A DNA stretch of 64,000 nucleotides from Kaistella chaponensis. GTDB taxonomy: Bacteria; Bacteroidota; Bacteroidia; Flavobacteriales; Weeksellaceae. Within the stretch, counting starts at the first letter, position 1. Every line of letters starts with the position of its first letter. Shown here piece after piece: positions 43,894 to 53,044 of the stretch. The position numbers were made by a program, and so were the translations under genes. Where the stretch lies: contig NZ_FTOI01000004.1 of assembly GCF_900156725.1 (NCBI RefSeq), forward strand, positions 1 to 64,000. Direction: 5' to 3'. The notes beneath the pieces were generated by a model. The model saw only the letters and a list, made by a program, of their open reading frames with translations, was not told where the DNA came from and did no database searches.

Positions 43894-44799
43894 CTATTTC
43901 CACTTATTCCATTTGCCATCGATATCCTTTGGAGATAAAATGATCAGCAAGGATTTCAAATCAGCCATGTTGACATTGGCGTTGTTCCCGATGTTGAAAA
44001 TGTCGAAAATTTCCTGTTTTTTGGTATCGATAAATACATTCACAGGATAATTCATCTGAAAATTATTTTCGTACTCTTTCAGTTGTAAAACGGCATCTGC
44101 AATAATTTTTTTTCCTGCTGACTGATCAGCTTTTCCGAGATTGTCTAAACCTGCACGATGATAGGTGTAATAGAGGCTTCGGAGCGTGTTTTGTTCCGGT
44201 TTCAAAATGTTATCGACTAAAGCGGCTCTTGTTTTAGGTCCTTCGATTAAAGACCATCCTTCGAAATTTTGATTTTGAGAATTGTTTAAAATTTTCTGTG
44301 CTTTTTCGAACCACGGTTGTCCTCCTTTTACTTTGAAGCTGTCGCCATCGTAACCCAAAATGGTATAAACATAAAAACTAATGACATCAATTAAATTCTT
44401 ACCAGAAAATTGTCTTTCATTGAAAACGAGATTTTCATTTTCTGTGTAATCGAATGAAAATTTGTTGTCGTTTAGGTTTAAAAGTGGCGTTTCATAGGCT
44501 GTGTTGAAAACCGGTCGAACTGCCTGTACAACAATGCTTGATTTAAAGCTGCTGTTCCCTGTTTTTTCAGTGATAATAATCGAAAAATTGCACTTGATTT
44601 TTTCTAAATTCTGTAGTTTTTTTCCGGTCCAACTTGTATTGTTGATGAAATCCCGTAGGTTTTTTTCTAGCGTTTTATAAACCTGCGTATTGCTTCCACC
44701 GAGTTGCTGCGCGTTGATTTGAACATTTGCCAAAAGCTCTTGAGAGAAGCTTAGTTGAAAAGTAAAAATAAGGAGGAATATTGTAAAAAGTTTCTTCAT
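43894..44799 (-). CDS. porD: DUF4835 family protein, PorD-like type IX secretion component
   Basis: The 301-residue protein has a signal peptide (LFTIFLLIFTFQLSFSQ) and begins ELLANVQINAQQLGGSNTQVYKTLEKNLRDFINNTSWTGK. It continues FNTAYETPLLNLNDNKFSFDY and ISFYVYTILGYDGDSF, all characteristic of DUF4835. Members are now often called PorD, a type IX secretion system protein; that name is recalled, not tested. It follows coaBC by 37 bp and precedes recN, a gene order I know from many Bacteroidota. Confidence 0.88.
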   Translation of the reverse strand: MKKLFTIFLLIFTFQLSFSQELLANVQINAQQLGGSNTQVYKTLEKNLRDFINNTSWTGKKLQNLEKIKCNFSIIITEKTGNSSFKSSIVVQAVRPVFNTAYETPLLNLNDNKFSFDYTENENLVFNERQFSGKNLIDVISFYVYTILGYDGDSFKVKGGQPWFEKAQKILNNSQNQNFEGWSLIEGPKTRAALVDNILKPEQNTLRSLYYTYHRAGLDNLGKADQSAGKKIIADAVLQLKEYENNFQMNYPVNVFIDTKKQEIFDIFNIGNNANVNMADLKSLLIILSPKDIDGKWNKWK

Positions 44800-44836
44800 G
44801 TTCCATGTAAAATTTGAAAACGGAAATTTAGGGATA

Positions 44837-46042
44837 TTATTTTAGAATCTGTTCTTCAGCGAAGTTTAAAATATCTTCAGCAACCTCATTTTTAGATTTT
44901 AAATTAAATTCTTTTACTTCGGTTTTGGTAATAATTTTAATTTTGTTGGTATCGCTTTTGAAGCCAGCTCCTGTGTCTCGCAAGGAATTGAGAACAATCA
45001 TATCCAGGTTTTTCTTCTCCAGTTTTGTTTTTGCGTTTTCTTCTTCATGTTGAGTTTCGAGAGCAAATCCTACAAGAAATTGATGGTTTTTTCTTTCGCC
45101 CATTGTTTTGAGAATATCTGGATTTTTAACCAATTCGATTGTTAAGGATTCGTCATTTTTTTTGATTTTTTCCAAGGCAACTTCTTTCGGAGCATAATCT
45201 GCAACTGCTGCACTTGCAATCGCGATATCACAATTTTCGTAATATTTGAAAACTTCGGCGAACATTTCTTTAGCAGAAATCACATGATGAATTTCTATGT
45301 TTTGGTGATTCGTTGTTTGCGAACTTGGCCCAGAAATCAAAATTACTTTTGCACCACGATTTGCGGCGGCTTCTGCTAAGGAAAAACCCATTTTTCCGGA
45401 AGAATGATTTCCGATAAACCTTACAGGATCGAGCGCTTCATAAGTTGGTCCGGCTGTAATTAAAACTGTTTTTCCGGTCCAACTTTTTGGTTGGGATGCT
45501 GCATTAAAAAATGCTTCTATTTTTTCGGCGATCGTTTCAGGTTCTGCCATTCGACCTTGTCCGGATAATCCGCTTGCTAATTCGCCGTCTTCTGCGGGAA
45601 TGATAAAATGCCCGAAATCTTCAGCCATTTCTAAATTTTGTCGGGTAGAAGGATGTTGATACATATCCAAATCCATCGCAGGGACAATAAAAATTGGGCA
45701 TTTTGCCGATAGATAAGTGGCGATGACTAAATTGTCGCAAATCCCATGAACCATTTTAGACAAAGTATTTGCAGTACAAGGAGCAACTACGATTAAATCT
45801 GCCCAAAGTGCAAATTCAACATGATTATTCCAGGTTCCATTTTCAGAATAAAATTCAGAAAAAACTGGTTTTTTTGAAAGGGTAGAAAGCGTCAGTTTTG
45901 ACACAAAATGTTCAGCTGAAGGCGTCATTAAAATTTGAACTTCCGCTCCTTTTTTAATCAAATTCCGGATCAGGTAATTGATTTTGTAAGCGGCAATTCC
46001 GCCAGAAACGCAGATGAGAATTTTTTTTCCTTGAATGTTCAT
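44837..46042 (-). CDS. coaBC: Bifunctional phosphopantothenoylcysteine decarboxylase / phosphopantothenate-cysteine ligase
   Basis: The 401-residue protein carries out two steps of coenzyme A synthesis. CoaC (1-180) has GGIAAYKINYLIRNL, the active-site His in WNNHVEFALWADLIVVAPCTANTLSKMVHGICDNL, and the FMN-binding PAMDLDMYQHPSTRQN. CoaB (190-401) has TAGPTYEALDPVRFIGNHSSGKMGFSLAEAAANRGAKV and a VKNPDIL motif. Domain order and length are normal. It lies 151 bp downstream of rpoZ, beyond a terminator. Confidence 0.96.
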   Translation of the reverse strand: MNIQGKKILICVSGGIAAYKINYLIRNLIKKGAEVQILMTPSAEHFVSKLTLSTLSKKPVFSEFYSENGTWNNHVEFALWADLIVVAPCTANTLSKMVHGICDNLVIATYLSAKCPIFIVPAMDLDMYQHPSTRQNLEMAEDFGHFIIPAEDGELASGLSGQGRMAEPETIAEKIEAFFNAASQPKSWTGKTVLITAGPTYEALDPVRFIGNHSSGKMGFSLAEAAANRGAKVILISGPSSQTTNHQNIEIHHVISAKEMFAEVFKYYENCDIAIASAAVADYAPKEVALEKIKKNDESLTIELVKNPDILKTMGERKNHQFLVGFALETQHEEENAKTKLEKKNLDMIVLNSLRDTGAGFKSDTNKIKIITKTEVKEFNLKSKNEVAEDILNFAEEQILK

Positions 46043-46133
46043 TGTGATACCCTTTATGGAGAAACGAATTTACTTAATTTTTTAGAAATAGAATAGAAGA
46101 CTAAATGCAACCGATTTTGAGTTCAGAGAAAAC

Positions 46134-46168
46134 AAAAGTCACAAAAGCATAAATCTTTTGTGACTTTT
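46134..46168 (-). terminator. Terminator between rpoZ and coaBC
   Basis: AAAAGTCACAAAAG pairs perfectly with CTTTTGTGACTTTT (14 bp) around a seven-base loop. On the minus strand a TTTTGTTTTC tail follows. It lies 25 bases after the rpoZ stop, so read-through into coaBC is probably partial. Confidence 0.8.
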
Positions 46169-46193
46169 ATCGTGTTTCGAAAAAACCAAAATT

Positions 46194-46517
46194 TTAGTTT
46201 CTTTCGTCTGTGTTTCTAAAATAGATATCACCATCTAACCATTCTCTGATTGCGATGGAAGTAGGTTTCGGAAGTTTTTCGTAATGTTTGGAGATTTCTA
46301 TTTGTTCTCTGTTTTCGAAAACTTCTTCTAGGGTTGAATTATGCACAGCAAATTCATCTAATTTACTGTGGAGTTCGGTGCGAATTTCTGCATTAATCTG
46401 CTCCGCTCTTTTCCCCATAATTACGATGGCTTCATAGATAGAGCCCACTTTTTCTTCGATTTTATCTTTGTCGTAAGTTATTGTACTTAATTCGGCTTTA
46501 GAATCTTTTACGCTCAT
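46194..46517 (-). CDS. rpoZ: RNA polymerase omega subunit, Bacteroidota type
   Basis: The 107-residue protein contains KVGSIYEAIVIMGKRAEQINAEIRTELHSKLDEF, the helical core of omega-like subunits, then a Bacteroidota-specific tail (KHYEKLPKPTSIAIREWLDGDIYFRN). It should stabilise the beta' subunit. It lies between bamD (41 bp upstream) and coaBC, the conserved order. A -7 box at 46547-46554 suggests an additional promoter. Confidence 0.88.
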   Translation of the reverse strand: MSVKDSKAELSTITYDKDKIEEKVGSIYEAIVIMGKRAEQINAEIRTELHSKLDEFAVHNSTLEEVFENREQIEISKHYEKLPKPTSIAIREWLDGDIYFRNTDERN

Positions 46518-46546
46518 TTTCAGGTAATTATTATTTAATAAGTTTG

Positions 46547-46554
46547 CAAATATA
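46547..46554 (-). promoter_or_regulatory. Putative -7 box of rpoZ
   Basis: TATATTTG on the minus strand matches TAnnTTTG, 30 bases before the rpoZ ATG in the bamD-rpoZ gap. No TTG is found at the standard distance, so transcription from bamD may also supply rpoZ. Confidence 0.45.
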
Positions 46555-46558
46555 CGGG

Positions 46559-47533
46559 TTATTTTTGGATTTTGAAAGTCGCAGCAGGAGATGGTGTTGC
46601 TTGAGCTGCACTATCTCGTTTGATCTGCTCGCTATTTTTTTCTGCGTTTTTCAGATCTTTCTCTGCATTAATTCGCGCTTCTTCAGTTTTTTGTTTATCA
46701 AAAAGCTCTTTTTTACGTTCATCAACTTTTTTCTCTAAAACCAAGAAATCTTCTTTTGCTTTCAGCAATTTTGTTTTTAAATCCGATGCTGTTTTTGCAA
46801 TATCGGTGTTTGGCATTTCGCGTTCAGCTTGTTTTGCAAAGGATAAAGCATTTTCAATACGATCCTTTTTCAAATCGTAGACGGAGTTCAAGGCAAGTTC
46901 ATATCTAGATTTCAAAATGTAGTCATAGATTTTTGAACGCAGTTTGGTGCTTGGAAAATCATTTAAAACATTGTCGAAAGCGACATTTGCAGCTTTATAA
47001 TCTGCAATTTTGTAGTATTGTTTTGCGTTTTCGTACGCTTTGAATTCTAATTTATAAGTCAGTTCATCGATGAGTTCATTGATGTTTTTAGATTTTTCCG
47101 AATTTGGGTACGCGTTAAGGAAATTTTGAAGTTCGTTGATCGCCAAATCCGTATTGGTTTGATCGAGATTATAATCCATTGAACCTTCATAAAAACATAG
47201 TGCAGACATGTACGAAGCATCTTCTGCTCTTTTATCCTGCGGGAAAGTAACAGCGAAATTTTTGAACTGATGTCCTGCCAATTTATAGTTTTTATCGTAA
47301 TAGTTTGCGTATGCCGAATTGTACACTACATTGGGTGCATCATCGGTTCCTGCAACCAAATTAGATAATCTTTCGTAAAGAGCTAATGCATCGGTCCATT
47401 TTTTCTTTTCGAATTTTTCGTTGGCAACTTTCAGGATAAAATCTTTATCTGCGCTTTTCATCGCTAAACCTTGCTGTCTGTTACAAGCAGTCATTGCGAA
47501 AAAGGCAAGAAGTACTATCAAATGTTTTTTCAT
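46559..47533 (-). CDS. bamD: Outer membrane assembly lipoprotein BamD
   Basis: The 324-residue lipoprotein (signal IVLLAFFAMTACNRQQ, lipidated Cys near residue 17) has TPR-like repeats. These include FEKKKWTDALALYERLSNLVAG, YYDKNYKLAGHQFKNFAVTFPQDKRAEDASYMSALCFYEGS and AINELQNFLNAYPNSEKSKNI. A charged C-terminal coiled coil and a Pro/Ala tail follow. It is an essential part of the BAM complex that inserts beta-barrels, including the TonB-dependent receptor here. It is the first gene of the block; a -7-like TATTTTTG is at 47585-47592. Confidence 0.93.
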   Translation of the reverse strand: MKKHLIVLLAFFAMTACNRQQGLAMKSADKDFILKVANEKFEKKKWTDALALYERLSNLVAGTDDAPNVVYNSAYANYYDKNYKLAGHQFKNFAVTFPQDKRAEDASYMSALCFYEGSMDYNLDQTNTDLAINELQNFLNAYPNSEKSKNINELIDELTYKLEFKAYENAKQYYKIADYKAANVAFDNVLNDFPSTKLRSKIYDYILKSRYELALNSVYDLKKDRIENALSFAKQAEREMPNTDIAKTASDLKTKLLKAKEDFLVLEKKVDERKKELFDKQKTEEARINAEKDLKNAEKNSEQIKRDSAAQATPSPAATFKIQK

Positions 47534-47680
47534 AAATCTATTATAGCAGAAAATAATTTTAAATGATTTCTGCGGTTAAGTTTGCAAAAATATCATTTTT
47601 TTATCAATAGATTTTCTTTTATGATTATTTAACTAATATTTTAACGGTAAATATTGATGATTTCAAAAAAAGCAGCTTTT

Positions 47681-48307
47681 TTAGTAGGCTTGATAACCAA
47701 TTACGGAAAAAACGGTGATCAAAAGATTTGCTTGGATTTTTTTTTCTGCTTCCAGCAAATAATTTTCTTCCTTACCCGAAACGTATAATTCGTAAAAATT
47801 TTTGTTTCGGATGACAAAAAGGGAAGATCCTACGATCAAGGTCAGTACATCTTCTGGTTTTGGAGCATTGGTGAAAACTCCAGTGGCAACTCCTTTTTTA
47901 ATAACATCATCTATTTTATTGGTGAAAGTCGTATAGAATTCTAGTAAATCGTCTTTTAAATGTTCGGTATGGCGAAGTTCCTGTGTTACGAAACCGTGAA
48001 AATAATTGTATTTAAATAACTGATTCACTACATATTTTACCAATTCCTTCATCTGCATTTCTGGTTTTCCTTCTTTGATGATTTCGGCGAATTCCGCAAA
48101 ACTTTCTCTCGTTTTCTGAACGCGGTATCGGTAGAGATACGACATCATTTTTTCCTTGGAGCCAAAGTAGTAGGAAATCATGGCCACATTAATTTTGGCC
48201 TCGGTAGAAATGTCACGGATTGATGTTCCTTCAAATCCTTTTTTTGCAATTAATTTCTCAGCCACATCCAAAATATGAATCTGTTTTTCTGAAAATTTCT
48301 TCTTCAT
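47681..48307 (-). CDS. TetR/AcrR family transcriptional regulator
   Basis: The 208-residue regulator has the N-terminal HTH QIHILDVAEKLIAKKGFEGT, SIRDISTEAKINVAMISYYFGSKEKMMSYLY, the standard TetR DNA-binding unit. A helical ligand-binding domain follows. The divergent 91-bp gap to the tatD-like gene has a direct repeat TTAACAAAATTT twice, a candidate self-operator. No efflux or target gene adjoins it, so the ligand is unknown. Confidence 0.92.
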   Translation of the reverse strand: MKKKFSEKQIHILDVAEKLIAKKGFEGTSIRDISTEAKINVAMISYYFGSKEKMMSYLYRYRVQKTRESFAEFAEIIKEGKPEMQMKELVKYVVNQLFKYNYFHGFVTQELRHTEHLKDDLLEFYTTFTNKIDDVIKKGVATGVFTNAPKPEDVLTLIVGSSLFVIRNKNFYELYVSGKEENYLLEAEKKIQANLLITVFSVIGYQAY

Positions 48308-48398
48308 CGTGTTTTATTTCGAGTAAAGTTAACAAAATTTTTAACAAAATTTAAGTTCCTATTTTATCAAATGGTTACATTTTTCGGTATTTTTGAGA

Positions 48399-49028
48399 AT
48401 GAATTTTTTTGATTTTCACCACCACAATTTCGAGAAGGAATGTGGTATTTTTAATTTAAAATTTAATGATGAATTGCCAGAAAGTATTTTTTCAGCAGGA
48501 ATTCATCCTCATTCAATTTCTCTTGCTGTGGAAGATGAATTTCTTTGGTTAAAGGAAATTTCTAAGCTAAGTAATTGTGTTGCAATTGGAGAATGCGGAT
48601 TGGATGGTTTGGTTGATGTTGAAGAAAAACTCCAGGAAGAAGTTTTTGAAAGGCAGGTTTACCTTGCGAACGAAATAAAAAAACCTTTAATTATTCATTG
48701 CGTACGAAGGTTTTCACGCTTAATTCATTTTCGAAAATTGTCTAAAGTTCCGATGATTGTGCACGGTTTTAATAAAAGAAAAACCATTGGTGATGATTTA
48801 CTAAAAAACGATTTCTATTTAAGTTTTGGAAAATCAGTTTTGTATAATGTAAATTTGCAGGAATTTTTAAAAGAATTTCCACTGGATCGATTGTTTTTGG
48901 AGACTGATTCCGCCGACTTTCAAATTGTTGAATTGTACCAAAAAGTGGCTTCACTAAAAAACATTGAACCGGAGGAATTGCTGAAAATAGTAAAACAGAA
49001 TCTTCAAAATATACAAATTTCAATATAA
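48399..49028 (+). CDS. TatD-family metal-dependent hydrolase (short form)
   Basis: The 209-residue protein begins MNFFDFHHHNFEKE, with the first His pair, and continues FSAGIHPHSISL, AIGECGLDGLVDVEEKLQEEVFERQVYLANEIKKPLIIHCVRRF and RLFLETDSADFQIVELY. These are the metal ligands of TatD amidohydrolases. It is about 50 residues shorter than typical TatD, mainly in loops. It probably is a DNase or other phosphoesterase. ATG 48399 replaces an upstream TTG two codons earlier. It begins a tight series with tcdA and rnpA (1 bp gap). Confidence 0.85.
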   Translation: MNFFDFHHHNFEKECGIFNLKFNDELPESIFSAGIHPHSISLAVEDEFLWLKEISKLSNCVAIGECGLDGLVDVEEKLQEEVFERQVYLANEIKKPLIIHCVRRFSRLIHFRKLSKVPMIVHGFNKRKTIGDDLLKNDFYLSFGKSVLYNVNLQEFLKEFPLDRLFLETDSADFQIVELYQKVASLKNIEPEELLKIVKQNLQNIQISI

Positions 49029-49029
49029 A

Positions 49030-49758
49030 ATGCAGAAAAATTGGCTTGAAAGAACAGAGCTTCTCATTAAGGAAAACGGCATTGAAAAACTTCAGAATGC
49101 GAATCTGCTCATTGTTGGTTTGGGTGGTGTTGGATCTTTCGCAGCAGAATTTTTGGCAAGATCTGGGGTTGGTAAAATGACGATTGTTGATGGCGATACT
49201 GTAGATATTACCAATATTAATCGACAACTTCCTGCGCTTCATTCCACGATCGGAAAGTCGAAAGTAGAAGTTGTGGCAGATCGACTTTTAGATATCAATC
49301 CTAAATTAGAATTAGTTAAAATCAACGAATTTCTTAGCCCAGAAAAGATGGAAGAAGTTATTGATTCTCAAGAATTTAATTATATTTTAGACTGTATCGA
49401 CAGTGTGACGCCAAAGGTAACATTGTTGCTAATGGCAAAGAGAAGAAAAATAAAAATTGTAAGCTGCATGGGTGCAGGCGGAAAAATAAATCCGGCAAAA
49501 GTGATGGTGCGCGATATCAGTAAAACCTACAATTGTTTCCTCGCAAAACAAGTTCGAAAACGACTTAAAAAAGAGAAAATTGACAAAGGAATTCGTTGTG
49601 TTTTTTCGAACGAAATTCAAAAAGAAGAAAGTTTAGAAATGACTGATGGAGCAAATTATAAGAGATCTTATTACGGGACGATAAGTTATATTCCTGCTAT
49701 TTTTGGGCTGTACGCGGCTGCAGAAGTTATTAATTTTTTAATCGAAAAAGATGAGTGA
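49030..49758 (+). CDS. tcdA: tRNA threonylcarbamoyladenosine dehydratase
   Basis: The 242-residue ThiF/E1-like enzyme cyclises t6A37 in tRNA using ATP. Nucleotide-binding LLIVGLGGVGSFAAEFLARSGVGKMTIVDGDTVDITNINRQLPAL is complete. DCIDSVTPKVTLLLMAKRRKIKIVSCMGAGGKINPAKVMVRDISKTYNCFLAKQVRKRLKK distinguishes TcdA from other members. It starts 1 bp after the tatD-like gene and overlaps rnpA by 8 bp, so it is translationally linked to both. Confidence 0.94.
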   Translation: MQKNWLERTELLIKENGIEKLQNANLLIVGLGGVGSFAAEFLARSGVGKMTIVDGDTVDITNINRQLPALHSTIGKSKVEVVADRLLDINPKLELVKINEFLSPEKMEEVIDSQEFNYILDCIDSVTPKVTLLLMAKRRKIKIVSCMGAGGKINPAKVMVRDISKTYNCFLAKQVRKRLKKEKIDKGIRCVFSNEIQKEESLEMTDGANYKRSYYGTISYIPAIFGLYAAAEVINFLIEKDE

Positions 49759-50131
49759 TTTCAAACTTCCGAAAGAGGAGAAATTGAAACATAAAAAAGA
49801 AATCGGTTTGCTTTTTGAAAAAGGCAAATGGAAAACTTGTGACAATTTGAGGATTATCACTCTTAATTTAGATAAAAAACCTCATGATGACTTCTCTTTT
49901 TTGCAACAGAAAGTGGGGGTTTCGGTTTCTAAAAGACATTTTAAAAAAGCAGTTCACCGCAATAGAATTAAAAGACTCTTGCGGGAATGTTATCGGCTCA
50001 ATAAGGATCTTTTTGTAGAAAAATTTGGAGCCAATTCTTTGTCGATGCTTTTCTGGGTTTCTACAGAAAAACCCGCCCATTTTAGTGTCGTGGAGAAAAA
50101 TTTTTTAAAGCTTTGTGAATCAATAAAATAA
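49751..50131 (+). CDS. rnpA: Ribonuclease P protein component
   Basis: The 126-residue basic protein supports the catalytic RNA in tRNA 5' maturation. KVGVSVSKRHFKKAVHRNRIKRLLRECYRLNKD is the RNR signature helix. It starts inside the last codons of tcdA. In many bacteria rnpA follows rpmH; here it is linked to tcdA instead, which fits a tRNA-processing theme. No rpmH is seen nearby. Confidence 0.95.
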   Translation: MSDFKLPKEEKLKHKKEIGLLFEKGKWKTCDNLRIITLNLDKKPHDDFSFLQQKVGVSVSKRHFKKAVHRNRIKRLLRECYRLNKDLFVEKFGANSLSMLFWVSTEKPAHFSVVEKNFLKLCESIK

Positions 50132-50194
50132 AATGGCAAAATCCTATTCCGTTTTTGTAAATTTGGAATTCAAAGAACTTAAAACTTATCTCAA

Positions 50195-50842
50195 ATGTTA
50201 GACAATATTCCTTTTTTGCCTTACTTGATCAGTGCGTTTATCGGTATAGGATTGGCTGCTGCAACAGGTTTTAGAATTTTTTTACCCATGTTTGCCGTAA
50301 GTTTGGCATCTTACATGGGATGGATTCCACAAAATGAAAATTTTCAATGGCTGTCTGGTTTACCAACACTTATTGCAACTGGAATCGCCATGATTGTTGA
50401 AATTTTGGCTTACTACATTCCTTTTGTTGATCATCTTTTAGATACCATTTCGATTCCTTTGGCAACCGTTGCAGGTTCGGTGATGTTTGCGAGTCAATTT
50501 ACAGAACTTGGTACTTTTCCTCAGTGGGCTTTAGCATTAATTGCAGGAGGAGGAACTGCTGCTGCGATCAGTTCGGGGTTTGCCGGAACCCGCGCTGCTT
50601 CTACAGCTACTACAGGTGGATTTGGAAATTCAGTCGTCGCAACTACTGAAACCGCAGGAGCTGGCTTGATGTCATTCTTAGCACTTGCCACTCCCGTAAT
50701 TGCCTTTGTTGTCGCGGTTCTTTTACTTATCGCCGTATTTGTTTTTGGACGAAAACTTTTGCGAAAATTCCGGAATTTTAATACTGATAAAAATACAAAA
50801 ACGATTTCGGTGGAAGCTATTGACCGAAAACATTTAGAGTAA
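50195..50842 (+). CDS. DUF4126 family membrane protein
   Basis: The 215-residue protein has about five hydrophobic segments, including LISAFIGIGLAAATGFRIFLPMFAVSLASY and ALALIAGGGTAAAISSGFAGTRAASTATTGGFGN. The latter Gly/Ala/Thr-rich stretch is characteristic of DUF4126. The last helix is followed by a basic cytoplasmic tail. Function unknown. It follows rnpA by 63 bp on the same strand and is convergent with the TPR gene. Confidence 0.88.
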   Translation: MLDNIPFLPYLISAFIGIGLAAATGFRIFLPMFAVSLASYMGWIPQNENFQWLSGLPTLIATGIAMIVEILAYYIPFVDHLLDTISIPLATVAGSVMFASQFTELGTFPQWALALIAGGGTAAAISSGFAGTRAASTATTGGFGNSVVATTETAGAGLMSFLALATPVIAFVVAVLLLIAVFVFGRKLLRKFRNFNTDKNTKTISVEAIDRKHLE

Positions 50843-50859
50843 ATAGAATCCGAGCAGGT

Positions 50860-52488
50860 TTATGGGTTTTTTCGCAGTTCCTTTATTTCGTTGATTTTAT
50901 CTTTGAATATTTCTTCTTTATGCGGATGTTTTTCTGCTAACGTTTCATAAGCTTTAATAGCCTTCGCGTAGAGTTTCTGTTCTACATAAAGATTGGCTAA
51001 AGTTTCTGTCATCAAGTGTGAAATATTTGATCCTTTTTCTTTCACTACAAAATCAGATTCATCTTTGAGTTTAGAAATTTTCGGCTCTTTCTCGATGAAT
51101 TTTTCAATAACCGTGTTTTTAATTTCTTCTTTGGAAATAATAGGATTTTCCTCTGTTATTTCTTCTTTTCGCTCAATTTTTAACCAAGTTTGCCAAGTAT
51201 TGATGAAGGTAGGGATATTGCTGTCTTGGATTATTGGTTCTGTTTTTTGAATTTCTTCTCCCTCATTTTCCAGTTTTACAGGCGCGATTGATGAAACTTT
51301 TTGAGTTAAAAATGAAACATTTAACACCGGTCTTTCTTCAGATTCCTCCTCTTCAACTTTTAATTCAGGTTGTATTTTTTCTTCAGTACTGTTTTTTACA
51401 ATTGCACTTTTTTCTTCGGCTTTTCCCTGATTTTTTTGATTCAGTAATGAATCTGGAGTATTTCCCGAAAACTGCATGGGTTTCCAAACAAGTTCTTCTT
51501 TTTCAATAGCAACTTCACTAGTTTTTTCTTCCATTAATGCTTTCTCGTCTGATTTTACTTCCTCTTGTATCTCAAGATCTGATGAAGTTTCTACTGCTTT
51601 TACCGGAGTCATTTCTTTAGGTGTAGAATCAGCGTCTAGTTTTTGGTTTTCAGAAAAATTGAGGTCATGGTTGTGAATTGGTTCTGTTTCAGATACTTTT
51701 TCTTTTTTTGAAGCTTTCACTTTTGCTTCAACGTCTGCAATTAGACGCTGCATTTCTAATTCCTGTTTACTCCATTGCGGTTCTGGCGCGGTGTATTTTT
51801 CTTCAAAATTTGTTGTCTTAATTTGAACATCAGGTAGAAATTCTTCCGAACCATGAAAACTTATTGTAGATAAATCTTCTATTACAGGTTCCTCCACGGA
51901 AATCACAGGTTCATTGACTACGGTTTCAGGTGCGAAATTTTCTGCATCTTCTGTTTCTGTTAATGCAGGTTCTTCGATCTGATCAGGAATTTTTTCTTTC
52001 TTTATACTGAGATTTTCAGTGACTATTTTTCCTGATTCTATGGTAGATTGAATGTCTATCGTATCATTTTCTCTTTCCAGAAAATCTTCCTCTCCTTCAA
52101 ATAAGATTCGGTTGAGATTGCCTTCAACAAAAACAGGTTTTGCAGTGGGTTTTTCAACAATGGTTACCTCATTATAAGGTTTTGGTACCGACAACTCTTC
52201 TTGGAACTCAGGTTCGGCTGGTTCCTTTTCAACTTCCTCTATGAGCGGATTGAGCGGTGTTTTTTTATTGATAAATTGATAAAGAATCTTTTTATCAGTG
52301 GTATATGCGGCAGTTACAGAAAGTTCTTTCTGGTAATTTTCGCTCTCAAATTTGTGGGTTCCCAACAAGTGTATTGCTCGAATATTCTGTAAATAAGGAT
52401 GTTTCTTTAACTCACCGTTGAGCAAATCTAAATCTTGATTTTGAATGATTTCGGGGTTGTTGATTAATTCTAAAATTCTTGCGTTCAT
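50860..52488 (-). CDS. Acidic TPR-tailed protein of the lptE cluster
   Basis: The 542-residue protein has three parts. The helical N-terminal part (ILELINNPEIIQNQDLDLLN and on, about 1-80) comes first. A very long Glu/Lys/Pro/Ser/Val-rich, probably disordered region covers about 90-440. A C-terminal TPR-like unit (LMTETLANLYVEQKLYAKAI, KAYETLAEKHPHKEEIFKDK) ends it. No signal peptide is present. Such proteins commonly follow lptE in flavobacteria, to my knowledge, with unknown function. It starts 1 bp after lptE. Confidence 0.78.
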   Translation of the reverse strand: MNARILELINNPEIIQNQDLDLLNGELKKHPYLQNIRAIHLLGTHKFESENYQKELSVTAAYTTDKKILYQFINKKTPLNPLIEEVEKEPAEPEFQEELSVPKPYNEVTIVEKPTAKPVFVEGNLNRILFEGEEDFLERENDTIDIQSTIESGKIVTENLSIKKEKIPDQIEEPALTETEDAENFAPETVVNEPVISVEEPVIEDLSTISFHGSEEFLPDVQIKTTNFEEKYTAPEPQWSKQELEMQRLIADVEAKVKASKKEKVSETEPIHNHDLNFSENQKLDADSTPKEMTPVKAVETSSDLEIQEEVKSDEKALMEEKTSEVAIEKEELVWKPMQFSGNTPDSLLNQKNQGKAEEKSAIVKNSTEEKIQPELKVEEEESEERPVLNVSFLTQKVSSIAPVKLENEGEEIQKTEPIIQDSNIPTFINTWQTWLKIERKEEITEENPIISKEEIKNTVIEKFIEKEPKISKLKDESDFVVKEKGSNISHLMTETLANLYVEQKLYAKAIKAYETLAEKHPHKEEIFKDKINEIKELRKNP

Positions 52489-52489
52489 T

Positions 52490-53044
52490 TTACCAGTTAG
52501 CTACAATATCATTAAAAATTTTATTGATGATTCTCTCGTTCACCACTTTCACCTGTGTTGTTTCGATGGTGTTAATGTCTAGATCGCTGCTAAAAACGGC
52601 TTCGTCCGAGTACGTTTTGTCGAAGCTTTTATCAGGCTCTATTTTGTTTTCGTAATGCACTTTTACAGTGATGGTTAATTTATTTTGTGCCGCCTGAATA
52701 TTTCCGCCGGGAGCATTTACTGCGGTGGAAATGGTAGTTGGTGTGATGGTATAATCGGTAATTTCACCTTCGATTAAAATATCTGGTTTTTCTGTAGAGC
52801 CTTTCAAAGTGGTTCTTTGCAGAAATCTATTTTGAATATCCGTAGAAAATTGTTGCGCAAGACTAGGGTTCATCAGCGCAGAATTATTGGGAAAATCTTT
52901 AATCTGGATAGTTTTCGTTTCTGGACTCAAAGAAGATCCTGTAAAACTGTAACAATTTGTTAGAAAAAAGAAGCAAGAAAAAAGTGAAAAGATTTTTAAT
53001 CTGTTCAAATTTTGAATGATGAATTTTGAATATTGAAGTTTCAT
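52490..53044 (-). CDS. lptE: LptE-like lipopolysaccharide assembly lipoprotein
   Basis: The 184-residue protein has a late signal peptide ending in FFFLTNCYSFTGSSLSPETK (lipidated Cys near 31). The LptE-like fold follows: ETKTIQIKDFPNNSALMNPSLAQQFSTDIQNRFLQRTTL, EGEITDYTITPTTIS and KLTITVKVHYENK. It should plug the LptD barrel that inserts LPS into the outer membrane. Its ATG directly follows the stop codon of the sigma-54 regulator, so translation is coupled. A nearer in-frame start could shorten the signal peptide. Confidence 0.88.
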   Translation of the reverse strand: MKLQYSKFIIQNLNRLKIFSLFSCFFFLTNCYSFTGSSLSPETKTIQIKDFPNNSALMNPSLAQQFSTDIQNRFLQRTTLKGSTEKPDILIEGEITDYTITPTTISTAVNAPGGNIQAAQNKLTITVKVHYENKIEPDKSFDKTYSDEAVFSSDLDINTIETTQVKVVNERIINKIFNDIVANW

